This document shows, piece by piece, positions 9,628-18,971 of a stretch of 48,072 nucleotides of DNA. Source of the DNA: Bacteroidota bacterium (GTDB lineage Bacteria; Bacteroidota; Bacteroidia; Bacteroidales; F082); NCBI GenBank assembly GCA_003232915.1, contig QIKE01000103.1, positions 1-48,072 of the forward strand, written 5' to 3'. The notes below the pieces were generated by a model. That model saw only the letters and a program-made list of their open reading frames with translations. It searched no databases and had not been told where the DNA came from. A program made the position numbers and the translations under genes. Each line of letters starts with the position of its first letter. Positions within the stretch are counted from its first letter, which is position 1.

Positions 9628-10047
9628 TTAGACCCACTCTCTTTTTGCAAAAAAAAAGCTACTTTCGATAATAGCATTTTCGTTGCTATCGGAACCATGA
9701 ACTGCGTTGGCTTCGATATCGGTTCCATAAAGCGCACGGATACTTCCTTCGGTTGCTTGGGCAGGATTGGTAGTACCTATGAAGTCGCGATAAGCTTTCA
9801 CGGCATTGTCTTTTTTTAGTACGGCAGCCACAATAGGTCCCGACGACATAAAATCGGTTAATCCTTTATAAAATGGACGCTCTTTGTGAACAGCATAAAA
9901 TTCCATTGCCTGTTTTTTGGTCAACCGTGTAAGTTTCAATGCTTTTATATTAAATCCACCTTCAATAATTTTTGAAATAATAGCCCCCATATAGCCGTTG
10001 TTCAAAGCTTTGGGTTTAATCATAGTAAATGTGATATTTTCCAACAT
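9628..10047 (-). CDS. ndk: Nucleoside diphosphate kinase
   Basis: Ndk transfers the gamma phosphate between nucleoside triphosphates and diphosphates through a phosphohistidine. The 139-residue length is typical. The active-site His117 lies in NAVHGSDS, and SSGPIVAAVL, ATEGSIRALYG and ERPFY all match the family. One oddity: the near-invariant KPD of the N-terminal strand reads KPK here (MIKPKALNNG, residue 13). The catalytic residues otherwise look intact. It is a single gene with about 0.5 kb of empty sequence downstream. Confidence 0.95.
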   Translation of the reverse strand: MLENITFTMIKPKALNNGYMGAIISKIIEGGFNIKALKLTRLTKKQAMEFYAVHKERPFYKGLTDFMSSGPIVAAVLKKDNAVKAYRDFIGTTNPAQATEGSIRALYGTDIEANAVHGSDSNENAIIESSFFFAKREWV

Positions 10048-10489
10048 GTTTTTCCTGTTTATAAAATTTGCCGCAAAATTAAATTATTTCAGCAGAAAAG
10101 GTAATGAAATAATATTTTTTATGTGTTGAGAATAATCATTAATAATGTTTAACACCGGTGAATATTTTACACAGCCTTTGGAATGACAACTAAAAAAGGT
10201 TAAAGAAATTTTGATTACAGATTGAAATAATTGATTTGTGACTATGGGAAAACAATAACACGAGAATTTTATTTAGAAATCCTCATAACTTTACTACATA
10301 ATTTTCTGTCAATACGGTAATCTCCTTGTAAGAAAGGCGTTGGAGTAGAGCTGAAAAAGTTATGCGCCGAAATATTTTATCATATAATCAAAATTTGAAA
10401 CCCCAAATACTTCTGGCGTTTGCTAATTAATATCGTTGTAAAAAATTGAAAGAAGTACTTTTCTAACAAGCGAAATATATAGAGCTAAA

Positions 10490-10574
10490 GGAGGATTATC
10501 GAAATAGCCGGCAAACACTGTTTCGCGTAATAAATAACTTTTTTATTGGTTTCGCTTGCGTTGGCTATGCCTCC
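10490..10574 (+). ncRNA. Possible structured RNA upstream of an orphan terminator
   Basis: GGAGG (10490-10494) can pair with CCTCC (10570-10574), and ATAGCC (10504-10509) with GGCTAT (10563-10568), enclosing about 50 nt. A strong terminator-like hairpin lies 64 bp downstream. No known RNA family was recognised and no promoter box was identified. It may equally be part of a degenerate repeat. Confidence 0.2.
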
Positions 10575-10637
10575 CGCAAAAGTCCAAAGCACAAGCCGAC
10601 TTTAGCTGACCAAATGGTGCAACAGGGATCACGTTCT

Positions 10638-10672
10638 CGTACTTGCTTGAAACAAGTGCGAATTTTTTTTTT
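10638..10672 (+). terminator. Strong intrinsic-terminator-like hairpin with no gene upstream
   Basis: An 8-bp stem CGTACTTG/CAAGTGCG (one G-U pair) with loop CTTGAAA is followed by AA and ten T (10663-10672). No protein gene reads toward it on the plus strand; the nearest upstream gene, ndk, is on the other strand. Confidence 0.6.
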
Positions 10673-10682
10673 CGTATTTAGT

Positions 10683-10772
10683 GCTCGCCAAAAAACACCA
10701 ATCTCTTCGTTGGACTCATGTTGAAGCACAGTCATTTACTTAAGTAAACTCTTGAACTTCAACATTTCGTCC
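10683..10772 (+). repeat. Dispersed intergenic repeat, family 1, copy 3 (partial)
   Basis: It aligns with copy 2 (reverse complement of 14000-14139) through AAAACA(C/T)CAAT, CTTCGTT, CATTTACT, TAAACTC and CTTCA. The second half of the repeat is not recognisable beyond about 10772. Confidence 0.5.
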
Positions 10773-11289
10773 GCCCCTACCTTGGCACATTCAGACAAAC
10801 ACACTTTGAAATACGATGTTTTCTACGAATACTATTTACAATGTCCCCAAGCCCAATCCGAATCCAAACTCCATTGCGATATTGGCTCGACACAGTTGTT
10901 ATGAAAATGAATGGGTGGCATTTGATGCCCGTTGTTCCAAAATTAAATTAGTAATAGTTTAATTTTTCGTTACTAACGGGGGGAAATATTTGGTGTCTTA
11001 AAATGGATACGTAATCGAATATTCTGAAATGTTTTTGTGGAACTATTAATTTGCTCTTTCAGGGTGAAATCCATCAGTATATAAACTTTCCGGGGTGTTA
11101 AACAGGGATTAAAATAAATTAGGCTCCGGCCCGAAACTTTGTATTTGACGAAATAAAGTTACGGAAATCGACGAAGTATTTTTTTTGTTTTTCGAAATAG
11201 GGAGGAGCGTTAAAAAAAAGTTTGTTAAAGACTTCTATTGAACAAACCGGCTGGCGGGAAAGAGTACGAACGGCCACAGTTTATTTAAA

Positions 11290-11349
11290 CTTTTGCAACG
11301 AAGAAAAAGTGTAAAAGAACAAATTGAAACTGATAAGTTATTTCGTTAC
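11290..11349 (-). repeat. Dispersed repeat, family 2, copy B
   Basis: Its reverse complement matches 20094-20154 at most of about 60 positions, including GTAACGAAATAAC, TTGTTCTTTTAC and CTTTTTCTTCGTTG. Weaker similarity may continue past the CAAAAG end. Confidence 0.7.
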
Positions 11350-11454
11350 AATTCTTTAATTTCTTAAAAAAGAATAATTAGAATAGCAAATCAAAATATT
11401 ATTTAGCCGAATTTAAATTTTTGATTCTCCTATTAACTTTCTTGTAATAATTCG

Positions 11455-11462
11455 TATTTTTG
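11455..11462 (+). promoter_or_regulatory. -7 box of the aconitase gene
   Basis: A perfect TATTTTTG lies 115 bp before the start codon. This implies a leader of about 110 nt, in which I see no known riboswitch. Confidence 0.5.
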
Positions 11463-11577
11463 CTCATTGTTGTAAGCAACACATTTTTAATAAGTCGTTA
11501 TGATATTATGTTTATTTTGGCAGGATTATAAAGACCAAAACGTTATGAGTTTTATATACTAATACAATGAAATTATT

Positions 11578-13842
11578 ATGGCATTTGATATAGATATGAT
11601 TAAAGGGCTGTATTCCCGTTTCACCGAATGTGTGGAAGCCGCCAAAAAAATTCTTGGCCGGCCCATGACGCTTACTGAAAAAATTCTATACGCCCATCTC
11701 GACGAAGGAATTCCCAAAACTGTTTATCTACGAGGTGAGTCCTACGCCGACTTTCGTCCCGATCGTGTAGCAATGCAAGATGCAACAGCTCAAATGGCAC
11801 TACTACAGTTTATGCAAGCCGGTAAGGAAAAAGTAGCAGCTCCTTCCACAGTTCATTGCGATCATTTGATTCAGGCTAAAGAAAGTGCTTACAAAGACCT
11901 CAACAGGGCAATTTTCACCAATCAGGAAGTGTATGACTTTTTGGCTTCTGTTTCAAATAAATACGGTATAGGATTTTGGAAACCCGGTGCCGGAATTATA
12001 CATCAGGTTATTCTAGAAAACTATGCATTTCCGGGTGGTATGATGATAGGTACCGACTCGCACACACCAAATGCTGGTGGGCTTGGTATGATAGCTATTG
12101 GCGTTGGTGGTGCCGATGCCGTTGATGTGATGGCCGATATGCCTTGGGAGCTTAAATTCCCTAAACTTATTGGCATAAAGCTCACCGGAAAATTAAGTGG
12201 TTGGTTAGCGCCGAAAGATGTTATTTTAAAAGTTGCCGGCATTCTTACGGTAAAAGGTGGAACCGGCGCCATTGTCGAGTATTTTGGAGAAGGTGCACAT
12301 GCTATTTCGGCTACTGGGCGCGCTACTATTTGCAATATGGGCGCAGAAATAGGAGCCACAACTTCAACTTTCGGATTTGATGAAGACACAGCCGAATACT
12401 TGCGCCGGACAGGACGTGGTGATGTGGCGGAATTAGCCGAAAAAATAGCGCCTTATTTAACCGGTGATAAAGAAGTTTACGAAACTCCCGAGAAATATTT
12501 CGATCAGGTTATCGAAATCAATCTTTCGGATCTTGAGCCTGCACTCAACGGCCCTTTTACTCCCGATTTGCGCAACAAGGTTTCCGAAATCGGTAAAAAT
12601 GCTAAAAAAAATAACTGGCCAATGAATATCGAAGCCGGCCTTATCGGCTCGTGTACAAACTCGTCGTACGAGGATATTACTCGAGTTGCAAGCCTCGCAA
12701 GGCAAGCGGCTGAAAAAAGACTTAAAACTAAAGCTAAACTCTATATAACACCCGGTTCTGAACAAATTCGATATACCCTCCAAAGCGACGGTATCCTTCT
12801 TCTTTTCGAAAAAATAGGAATTACCGTTTTGGCTAATGCCTGCGGACCTTGTATCGGACAGTGGGATCGCGAAAGTGTAAAAGACGGACATCGCAATTCC
12901 ATTGTTACCTCGTTTAACCGAAATTTTGCCAAACGCAATGATGGCAATCCCAATACATATGCTTTTGTTACATCTCCCGAAATGGTATTGGCCTACGCTA
13001 TTGCCGGTACACTTGATTTCAATCCTTTAACCGATTATCTACCAAACCTTATCGGCGAATCAGTTAAACTTGATGCTCCCGATGGTTCGGTTTACCCCTC
13101 AAGGGGCTTTGTCGTGGAAGACTTGGGCTATCAAGCTCCCACCGAGGAGAGTAATAAAATTCAAGTGACTGTAAAACCCGATTCGAAACGCTTGCAACTG
13201 CTCACTCCTTTTGCAGAGTGGGACGGTAAAGATTTTGAAACATTGCATTTGCTTATCAAAGCAAAAGGCAAATGTACTACCGACCACATTAGTATGGCCG
13301 GACCCTGGCTCCGCTATCGTGGTCATCTCGAAAATATTTCGCAAAATTTGTTGATAGGCGCCGTAAATTATTTTAACGAAAAAACAAACTTTGTAAAAGA
13401 CCAATTAACAGGTGAATATATGGCTGTTCCCGAGGCGGCTAAAGATTATCGCGACAATTCTAAAGGTTCTATAATTATTGGCGATGAAAACTATGGCGAA
13501 GGCTCCTCACGTGAACATGCCGCAATGGAACCTCGTTTCCTTGGTGTTAAAGCCGTATTGGTGCGCTCCTTTGCCAGAATCCACGAAACCAACCTGAAAA
13601 AACAAGGGGTTTTGGCAATAACTTTTGCCGATAAAACCGATTACGACAAAATAAGCGAAGACGATACTTTCGACATCAAAGGACTTGCCGATTTTGCACC
13701 CGAAAAACCGTTTATGGTTGTTGTTAGTCATTCCGATGGTGGTGTTGACGAGTTCCTTGTAAACCATACGTATAACAAAAACCAAATTGAATGGTTTAGA
13801 GCAGGTAGCGCGTTGAATTTAATCAGAAAACAAAATATATAA
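11578..13842 (+). CDS. acn: Aconitate hydratase (mitochondrial-type aconitase)
   Basis: Aconitase interconverts citrate and isocitrate in the TCA cycle using a [4Fe-4S] cluster. The 754-residue length and architecture match the mitochondrial-type enzyme of Bacteroidota. The cluster cysteines are visible: Cys359 in [13 protein letters not shown], and Cys422 and Cys425 in [22 protein letters not shown] (about 159-170) and the swivelling C-terminal domain with [19 protein letters not shown] carry substrate-binding residues. The start at 11578 gives the family N-terminus; an upstream ATG at about 11567 is in another frame. The gene stands alone, with a promoter box at 11455 and a hairpin at 13865. 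Confidence 0.96.
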   Translation: MAFDIDMIKGLYSRFTECVEAAKKILGRPMTLTEKILYAHLDEGIPKTVYLRGESYADFRPDRVAMQDATAQMALLQFMQAGKEKVAAPSTVHCDHLIQAKESAYKDLNRAIFTNQEVYDFLASVSNKYGIGFWKPGAGIIHQVILENYAFPGGMMIGTDSHTPNAGGLGMIAIGVGGADAVDVMADMPWELKFPKLIGIKLTGKLSGWLAPKDVILKVAGILTVKGGTGAIVEYFGEGAHAISATGRATICNMGAEIGATTSTFGFDEDTAEYLRRTGRGDVAELAEKIAPYLTGDKEVYETPEKYFDQVIEINLSDLEPALNGPFTPDLRNKVSEIGKNAKKNNWPMNIEAGLIGSCTNSSYEDITRVASLARQAAEKRLKTKAKLYITPGSEQIRYTLQSDGILLLFEKIGITVLANACGPCIGQWDRESVKDGHRNSIVTSFNRNFAKRNDGNPNTYAFVTSPEMVLAYAIAGTLDFNPLTDYLPNLIGESVKLDAPDGSVYPSRGFVVEDLGYQAPTEESNKIQVTVKPDSKRLQLLTPFAEWDGKDFETLHLLIKAKGKCTTDHISMAGPWLRYRGHLENISQNLLIGAVNYFNEKTNFVKDQLTGEYMAVPEAAKDYRDNSKGSIIIGDENYGEGSSREHAAMEPRFLGVKAVLVRSFARIHETNLKKQGVLAITFADKTDYDKISEDDTFDIKGLADFAPEKPFMVVVSHSDGGVDEFLVNHTYNKNQIEWFRAGSALNLIRKQNI

Positions 13843-13864
13843 AATGTTTTTGTTCAATAAAAAA

Positions 13865-13900
13865 AAATCTTGCAAATTCAGGGCTTTTTTTGTAAGATTT
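13865..13900 (+). terminator. Hairpin after aconitase, probable terminator
   Basis: Twelve-base arms AAATCTTGCAAA (13865-13876) and TTTGTAAGATTT (13889-13900) pair with one wobble. They begin about 22 bp after the stop codon. The T-rich tail is weak, so it may terminate inefficiently or serve only as a 3' stem. Confidence 0.5.
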
Positions 13901-14618
13901 CCTTCTGCATCGTTTTTCTAAAAACACTTCCGGCACGAAGTATTTCATAAGTCATTCGGTTTATGTCCAATATGTTTTTCCTTAAAAAGTATATACAAAA
14001 GAAAACTCCTTATTTTATAGTGTTTAATCAGAAAATGTTAAATTATAGGCTTGCGAAGGTGTGAAGACTATGAGTTTATTAGAGTAAATGATGGTTTATA
14101 AAGCGAATGTAACGAAGAAATTGATGTTTTCTAACAAGCAATAATTAATTCATAAGCTAATGGAGAGATAATTATTTTTTTATATTAAAAAAGAGCAAAA
14201 TTAAATTTGTAGAAAATCTATGGTATCATAAAAGCACAAATAACAATAGCACTTTTTTTCAATATTCTTATTTCAAAATTGTAGGGGTACAAAAAATTTA
14301 CGCAATAAAAATTTGCGATCAAGAGTGAATGGTCTTTAACATTGACAGCACTATTGCAGCAAATTGATATATGACAAGCCATTAGGATTTATGACTACTT
14401 CATTGACTTAAAACTATAATAGAGAGCTTAACAATTTTAGCTACTTTGATAAAAATGCGTATTTTTGGTCATATATGTCTTTCAACAATTATATTGTATA
14501 GTTCTGGCAGATGAATAAAAATCAAAAAAATATAAACAGATCTACTGCGAAAAAGACATACTATTTTAGTGCTAGATGCATAAAAAAAAAGAGTGAAAAT
14601 AAAATGTTTGTTTACTAA
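13901..14618. other. Intergenic region holding a dispersed repeat copy
   Basis: About 700 bp between the convergent acn and clpX genes. It contains the family-1 repeat at 14000-14139. An isolated TATTTTTG near 14459 has no gene behind it. The remainder is unassigned AT-rich sequence. Confidence 0.5.
14000..14139 (-). repeat. Dispersed intergenic repeat, family 1, copy 2
   Basis: Read on the minus strand it starts GCTTGTTAGAAAACATCAAT and aligns over about 140 bp with 2986-3130, ending at GGAGTTTTCTT. It is inverted relative to copies 1 and 3. Confidence 0.65.
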
Positions 14619-15863
14619 TCAAATGGCAGCCTTCAACTTAGCCAAACTAACTTTGCTAAATTTTCTTTCGACATATTGACGAGTAATATGCAATTTTCGC
14701 ACTCTTTTTTTTGACGGCATTTCAAACATATCATCCATTAAAATAGCTTCTACGATTGAGCGCAAGCCTCTTGCTCCTAGCCTGTATTCTATTGATTTTT
14801 CTACGATAAAATCATATACAACCTCATCGAAAGTCAGTACAATATTATCCATTTTAAAAAGATGGGTAAATTGTTTAATCAAGGCATTTTTCGGTTCGAC
14901 AAGAATACGTTTTAAGGCTTTGTCATTCAACGGGTTGAGATATGAAAGAATAGGTAAACGACCTACAATTTCGGGTATCAATCCAAATTTTTTCAGATCG
15001 GCAGGCGAAATGTATTGCAGCAAATTATTTTTGTCGATTTCGTCATCTTTATGATCTGCAAAAACATAACCCACCACATTCGTCCTCACTCGAGAGGCGA
15101 TAATTTTTTCGATACCTTGAAAAGCACCTCCGGCAACAAACAAGATGTTTTTGGTATTTATCTGAATCATTTTTTGTTCGGGATGTTTGCGGCCCCCTTG
15201 CGGGGGAACGTTGACGACTGCCCCTTCGAGCAATTTCAGCAATGCCTGCTGAACACCTTCACCCGAAACATCGCGAGTGATTGAAGGATTGTCGCTTTTA
15301 CGGGCAATTTTATCTATTTCGTCGATAAACACAATACCTTTTTCGGCAGCTTCGACATTGTAGTCGGCAGCTTGCAAAAGGCGGGTAAGAATATTTTCGA
15401 CGTCTTCGCCCACATAACCGGCTTCGGTAAGAACAGTAGCATCGGCAATAGCAAAAGGTACGTGTAGCATGCGGGCGATGGTTCGGGCAAGCAGGGTTTT
15501 TCCGGTACCTGTTTCCCCAACCAACAACACATTAGATTTTTCTATTTCCAAATCATTCTTAACATTCAATTGGTGGCCAATACGTTTATAATGATTGTAA
15601 ACGGCCACCGATATCACCCTTTTTGCCTCTTCCTGCCCGATAACATATTGGTCAATAAACGTTTTTATTTCGGAAGGTTTTTGCAAAGTGTGGTCTATTT
15701 TAAGCGAATCGGACTTTTTACTCTTAATTTCCTCATCAAGGATAACTTTTGCTTGTTCGATGCAATAGTTACAAATTTTAGCTTCAATACCCGAAACGAG
15801 CAGTTCAACTTCACTTTTGGGCCTTCCGCAGAATGAGCAATGTTCTTCGTTTTTTCGTGCCAT
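14619..15863 (-). CDS. clpX: ATP-dependent Clp protease ATP-binding subunit ClpX
   Basis: ClpX is the hexameric AAA+ unfoldase that feeds substrates, including tmRNA-tagged peptides, into ClpP. The 414-residue protein has the N-terminal zinc-binding domain (Cys9, Cys12, Cys31, Cys34), Walker A GETGTGKT at 116-123, pore loop GYVGED near 150, Walker B IVFIDEID near 177-184, and the sensor/arginine region [12 protein letters not shown]. The ClpP-contact loop is present in the usual place but was not examined in detail. It is the last gene of a tRNA-Leu, tig, clpP, clpX series, 24 bp after clpP. Confidence 0.97.
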   Translation of the reverse strand: MARKNEEHCSFCGRPKSEVELLVSGIEAKICNYCIEQAKVILDEEIKSKKSDSLKIDHTLQKPSEIKTFIDQYVIGQEEAKRVISVAVYNHYKRIGHQLNVKNDLEIEKSNVLLVGETGTGKTLLARTIARMLHVPFAIADATVLTEAGYVGEDVENILTRLLQAADYNVEAAEKGIVFIDEIDKIARKSDNPSITRDVSGEGVQQALLKLLEGAVVNVPPQGGRKHPEQKMIQINTKNILFVAGGAFQGIEKIIASRVRTNVVGYVFADHKDDEIDKNNLLQYISPADLKKFGLIPEIVGRLPILSYLNPLNDKALKRILVEPKNALIKQFTHLFKMDNIVLTFDEVVYDFIVEKSIEYRLGARGLRSIVEAILMDDMFEMPSKKRVRKLHITRQYVERKFSKVSLAKLKAAI

Positions 15864-15887
15864 AAGTCAGATAGTTATCGTTAGATA

Positions 15888-16562
15888 TTACTTGCGAACT
15901 AGCACTTCATCAATCATACCGTAATCTTTCGCTTCCTTTGCTGTCATCCAATAGTCGCGATCGCTATCTTTTGCAATCTTTTTGTAGGTTTGTCCCGAAT
16001 GTTTTGATATAATTTCGTAAAGTTCTTTTTTTAGTTTTAAAATTTCACGGGCGGTAATTTCAATGTCGGACGCTTGGCCTTGTGCTCCTCCCATCGGTTG
16101 ATGAATTAGCACTCGCGAATGTGGCAAAGCGGTACGTTTTCCTTTTCCTCCGGCACATAGCAAAATAGCACCCATAGAGGCAGCCATACCGGTACAGATA
16201 GTAGCAACATCGGGTTTGATGTATTGTATGGTATCGTAAATACCTAAACCTGCATATATCGAACCTCCCGGAGTATTCAGGTAAATTTGTATGTCGCGAT
16301 TTGGATCTGACGATTCAAGAAACAGCAACTGCGCTTGAATAATATTGGCAACATAATCGTCGATAGGAACTCCTAAGAAAATAATCCTATCCATCATCAA
16401 TCGCGAAAAAACATCCATTTGTGCCACATTCATTTGACGCTCCTCAATAATTGTGGGCGAAATATAATTAGCATATACCGAGTTGTAGCGTTCAAGTGTT
16501 AAGCTGCTGATACCACATTGTTTCGTGGCATAATTTCTAAAATCTTTACTATTTTCGTTCAT
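15888..16562 (-). CDS. clpP: ATP-dependent Clp protease proteolytic subunit
   Basis: ClpP is the barrel-shaped serine protease that partners with ClpX. The 224-residue protein shows the catalytic triad: Ser129 in TGMAASMGA, His154 in VLIHQPMGG and an Asp near residue 203 (DSDRDYWM). NTPGGSIYAG, the oxyanion/substrate strand, lies at 96-105. The N-terminal extension of about 30 residues before SPTIIEE may be a propeptide. Start codon 16562 lies 2 bp from the tig stop, indicating translational coupling. Confidence 0.97.
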   Translation of the reverse strand: MNENSKDFRNYATKQCGISSLTLERYNSVYANYISPTIIEERQMNVAQMDVFSRLMMDRIIFLGVPIDDYVANIIQAQLLFLESSDPNRDIQIYLNTPGGSIYAGLGIYDTIQYIKPDVATICTGMAASMGAILLCAGGKGKRTALPHSRVLIHQPMGGAQGQASDIEITAREILKLKKELYEIISKHSGQTYKKIAKDSDRDYWMTAKEAKDYGMIDEVLVRK

Positions 16563-16564
16563 AA

Positions 16565-17926
16565 TTAAGCATTGTTAGGTTTTGAAATGATTTTATTAAA
16601 CTTGTCTTTCGAAACTTCTTCTTCTTTTCTACTGATTGCCGTCTTGAAAAAAGTAAGCAGTTTCCTTTCATATAGTTGATCGTGAATGTGTTTCTTTTCA
16701 TTCTGATTCTTTAAAACTTGTTCGACAATAGTTTCTATTTTTGAGTTGCTTTTTTCTGCAACCATTTCTCTCGTAAAATAAGAACGAACAGCATCTTTAA
16801 CTTCTTCGTCGGCTACTAGAATATCTTCTTTATTTGCTACGTTTTCCAGAATTTTTTTTTCGATCAATTGCCACCTCAACGATCTAACATAACTATCGTA
16901 TTGCAGTTCGATTTGTTCTTGTGAAATTTTCCCTTCGTTGCTTTCATAAAGCCAGCGTTTTAAAAACTCGGTTGGGAATTTTATGTTGGCTATTTCCATT
17001 AATTTTGCTATCGAATCGTTAACAAATTGTTTATCGCAATCGGCTAAGTAATAATTTTCAATATTTTCTTTAAAATGTTTCCCAAACTCCTCTTCCGTTT
17101 TTATCTCTACATCAGGAAATATTTTTTTAAACAAATCCTCGGCCAATTCGGCTTTTTCCAAAAGAAAAATACTCGTGATTTCAAATTCCAAATTCTTATC
17201 AATATTTTCATCATCGCTCTGAACTCCAAGAATTTTGATTATTTTCTTTTTAGTGTCAAATAATTCTGAAGGGACAAAAGAAATCTTTTCCCCCACTTTT
17301 TTGCCGATAAACGTTTTTTGGTTTTTCTTGAGATTGATGTCTGAAATAGCAAAAGTAATTTCCTTTTTAAATCCACTATCCACAAGCTTTTCTGCCTTGT
17401 CAAGTTCTTTGATGTTTCCAGTTACCGTATGTTCTTCGGCAACTTCTTCGGTTACCTTTTTTTTACCGTAACGAACTAAAACATCATCAAGAGCTACATC
17501 AAATTCGCTATCCGAAATTTTAACAGTATAATAAGGTACTGTGATGTCCTTATTAATTTCCAACGTCATTTCAGGAATATAGGCAATATCGAAATAAAAG
17601 TCGAATTCCGACTGCATATCAACATCAAAGCTTGTAGCTTTTTCCTTGTTAGGCAAAGGAGCTCCAAATAGATTCAACTTATTTTCAATAATATAAGCAT
17701 TGAGCGCGTCTGCAATAGTTTTGTTTATTTCATCGATCAAAACAGTTTTGCCATATATTTTTTTTATCACTGCCATCGGCACCATTCCCGGCCTGAATCC
17801 TGGCATAGAAGCTTTTTTTCTGTGCTTTTTCAGCTTTTGGCTCACCTGTTTGGCGTAATCGTCTTCTTTCAGGTTGATATGAATAATACCGGTCATTTTG
17901 CCGGTCGATTCCTGTGTTATATTCAT
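16565..17926 (-). CDS. tig: Trigger factor
   Basis: Trigger factor is the ribosome-docked chaperone that meets nascent chains at the exit tunnel. The 453-residue protein has the N-terminal ribosome-binding domain with the signature loop GFRPGMVPMAVIKKIYG (about 43-60). It then has a central FKBP-like region (around 150-240, with PPIase residues poorly conserved, as is usual in Bacteroidota) and a helical C-terminal chaperone domain. It is immediately upstream of clpP (2 bp) and 28 bp downstream of tRNA-Leu. Confidence 0.95.
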   Translation of the reverse strand: MNITQESTGKMTGIIHINLKEDDYAKQVSQKLKKHRKKASMPGFRPGMVPMAVIKKIYGKTVLIDEINKTIADALNAYIIENKLNLFGAPLPNKEKATSFDVDMQSEFDFYFDIAYIPEMTLEINKDITVPYYTVKISDSEFDVALDDVLVRYGKKKVTEEVAEEHTVTGNIKELDKAEKLVDSGFKKEITFAISDINLKKNQKTFIGKKVGEKISFVPSELFDTKKKIIKILGVQSDDENIDKNLEFEITSIFLLEKAELAEDLFKKIFPDVEIKTEEEFGKHFKENIENYYLADCDKQFVNDSIAKLMEIANIKFPTEFLKRWLYESNEGKISQEQIELQYDSYVRSLRWQLIEKKILENVANKEDILVADEEVKDAVRSYFTREMVAEKSNSKIETIVEQVLKNQNEKKHIHDQLYERKLLTFFKTAISRKEEEVSKDKFNKIISKPNNA

Positions 17927-17954
17927 CGAATACTTCTTTGATTAAAATAAAAAG

Positions 17955-18036
17955 TGCGGATGAAGGGACTCGAACCCCCACGCCTTGCGGCACTAGATCC
18001 TAAGTCTAGCGCGTCTACCACTTTCGCCACATCCGC
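17955..18036 (-). tRNA. tRNA-Leu (anticodon TAG)
   Basis: An 82-nt type II tRNA. The acceptor stem GCGGATG pairs with CATCCGC; the anticodon stem CTAGA/TCTAG encloses CTTAGGA, giving anticodon TAG for CUN leucine codons. The long variable arm TGCCGCAAGGCG and T arm GGGGGTTCGAGTCCC are clear. CCA is not encoded. It heads the tig-clpP-clpX series on the same strand. Confidence 0.96.
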
Positions 18037-18381
18037 TAAAAACATGTCAACATACATTACCCTACCCGAAATGAAAAACTTTTAAAAATTATTGTTTTAT
18101 TCCTTCACCCAGCAACTTATAATCAACTCAATAACAAAAACAACTCTTCTAAATTTTCTCCTTTTAAGGGAGGCAAAGATACTGTTTTTTTAAAAAGAAA
18201 CTATTTTTTAAGAAATGGGAAACAGATTATTTTTCTACTTAACAACTTGAAATCAATCAATAGAGATATATGTTTTTTGTTATCTGTTCTTATATTGTAA
18301 TATAACAATTATGTTGAATAGAGATTAGTTTTTCTTTCACTTTTTTTACAATTCGGAAAACTTCAATTCGGAAAAAACATC
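18037..18381. other. Divergent intergenic region
   Basis: About 345 bp between tRNA-Leu (minus) and the GNAT gene (plus). It should hold both promoters. Only the plus-strand box at 18382 is clear; I could not place a good box for the tRNA-Leu operon. Confidence 0.4.
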
Positions 18382-18389
18382 TATCTTTG
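18382..18389 (+). promoter_or_regulatory. -7 box of the GNAT-mltG pair
   Basis: TATCTTTG is a perfect TAnnTTTG match, 25 bp before the ATG at 18415. Confidence 0.6.
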
Positions 18390-18414
18390 TATCTCTTTTT
18401 TTAAGAAAAGGGAT

Positions 18415-18948
18415 ATGAAGGATGAAGGAGAAATAATTCTACGGGCACCCGAACCCGAAGACATTGATTTTTTGTTGCATATCGAAAACGAACGGAAATG
18501 GTGGTATTTGAGCGGGACGCTTCTTCCTTTTTCGCGTTTCGATATGGAACAATATGTTTTTTCGGCCGACAAAGACATTTTTTCTAACAAACAAGTCCGG
18601 TTTATCATCGAATTGCAGCATAATAAAATGTCGTCAACAATTGGTACCATTGATTTGTTTGATTTTGAACCCATACATCGTCGTGCCGGTGTTGGTATTA
18701 TGATTTTAGAAGAATTTCGGGGAAAAACCTATGGAACGACAGCTTTATGGCAACTTACCGAATACGCCTTTATACAATTGCAACTTCACCAGTTGTATTG
18801 CAATATTGAAGCCGATAACCAACGGAGTATCAGCCTGTTTACAAAACAAGGATTTGAAATTGCCGGTTTAAAAAAAGATTGGAATTTAAAAAACGGTAAA
18901 TGGGTTGACGAATATGTTTTGCAACTGATAAATAGAGATAATTTGTAG
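18415..18948 (+). CDS. GNAT family N-acetyltransferase
   Basis: A 177-residue acetyl-CoA-dependent acetyltransferase of the RimJ/RimL/SpeG-like type. It opens with ILRAPEPEDIDFLLHIEN (motif for this subfamily). The acetyl-CoA pyrophosphate loop appears as EFRGKTYGTTALWQLTEYAF (about 101-120), and NIEADNQRSISLFTKQGFEIAG (about 138-159) is the conserved late region. The substrate (a protein N-terminus, a polyamine or an antibiotic) cannot be told from sequence. It is followed 23 bp later by mltG and likely shares its promoter. Confidence 0.88.
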   Translation: MKDEGEIILRAPEPEDIDFLLHIENERKWWYLSGTLLPFSRFDMEQYVFSADKDIFSNKQVRFIIELQHNKMSSTIGTIDLFDFEPIHRRAGVGIMILEEFRGKTYGTTALWQLTEYAFIQLQLHQLYCNIEADNQRSISLFTKQGFEIAGLKKDWNLKNGKWVDEYVLQLINRDNL

Positions 18949-18971
18949 CGTCGTCAACTTAAAAAAAAAAA

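Larger units (their letters stand above)
10048..11454. other. Long intergenic region with repeats and an orphan terminator
   Basis: About 1.4 kb between ndk (minus) and aconitase (plus), with no convincing protein gene. It holds a possible structured RNA segment (10490-10574), a strong terminator-like hairpin (10638-10672), a partial family-1 repeat (10683-10772) and a family-2 repeat (11290-11349). The part at 10490-10660 is noticeably more GC-rich than its flanks. Confidence 0.5.

Noticed and set aside
12021-13785. Several minus-strand open frames inside aconitase.
   Set aside because: They are antisense shadows of a conserved gene with codon-bias-driven openness.
14459-14466. An isolated perfect TATTTTTG box between acn and clpX.
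   Set aside because: No gene or RNA follows it within a reasonable distance. Such boxes arise by chance in AT-rich sequence.
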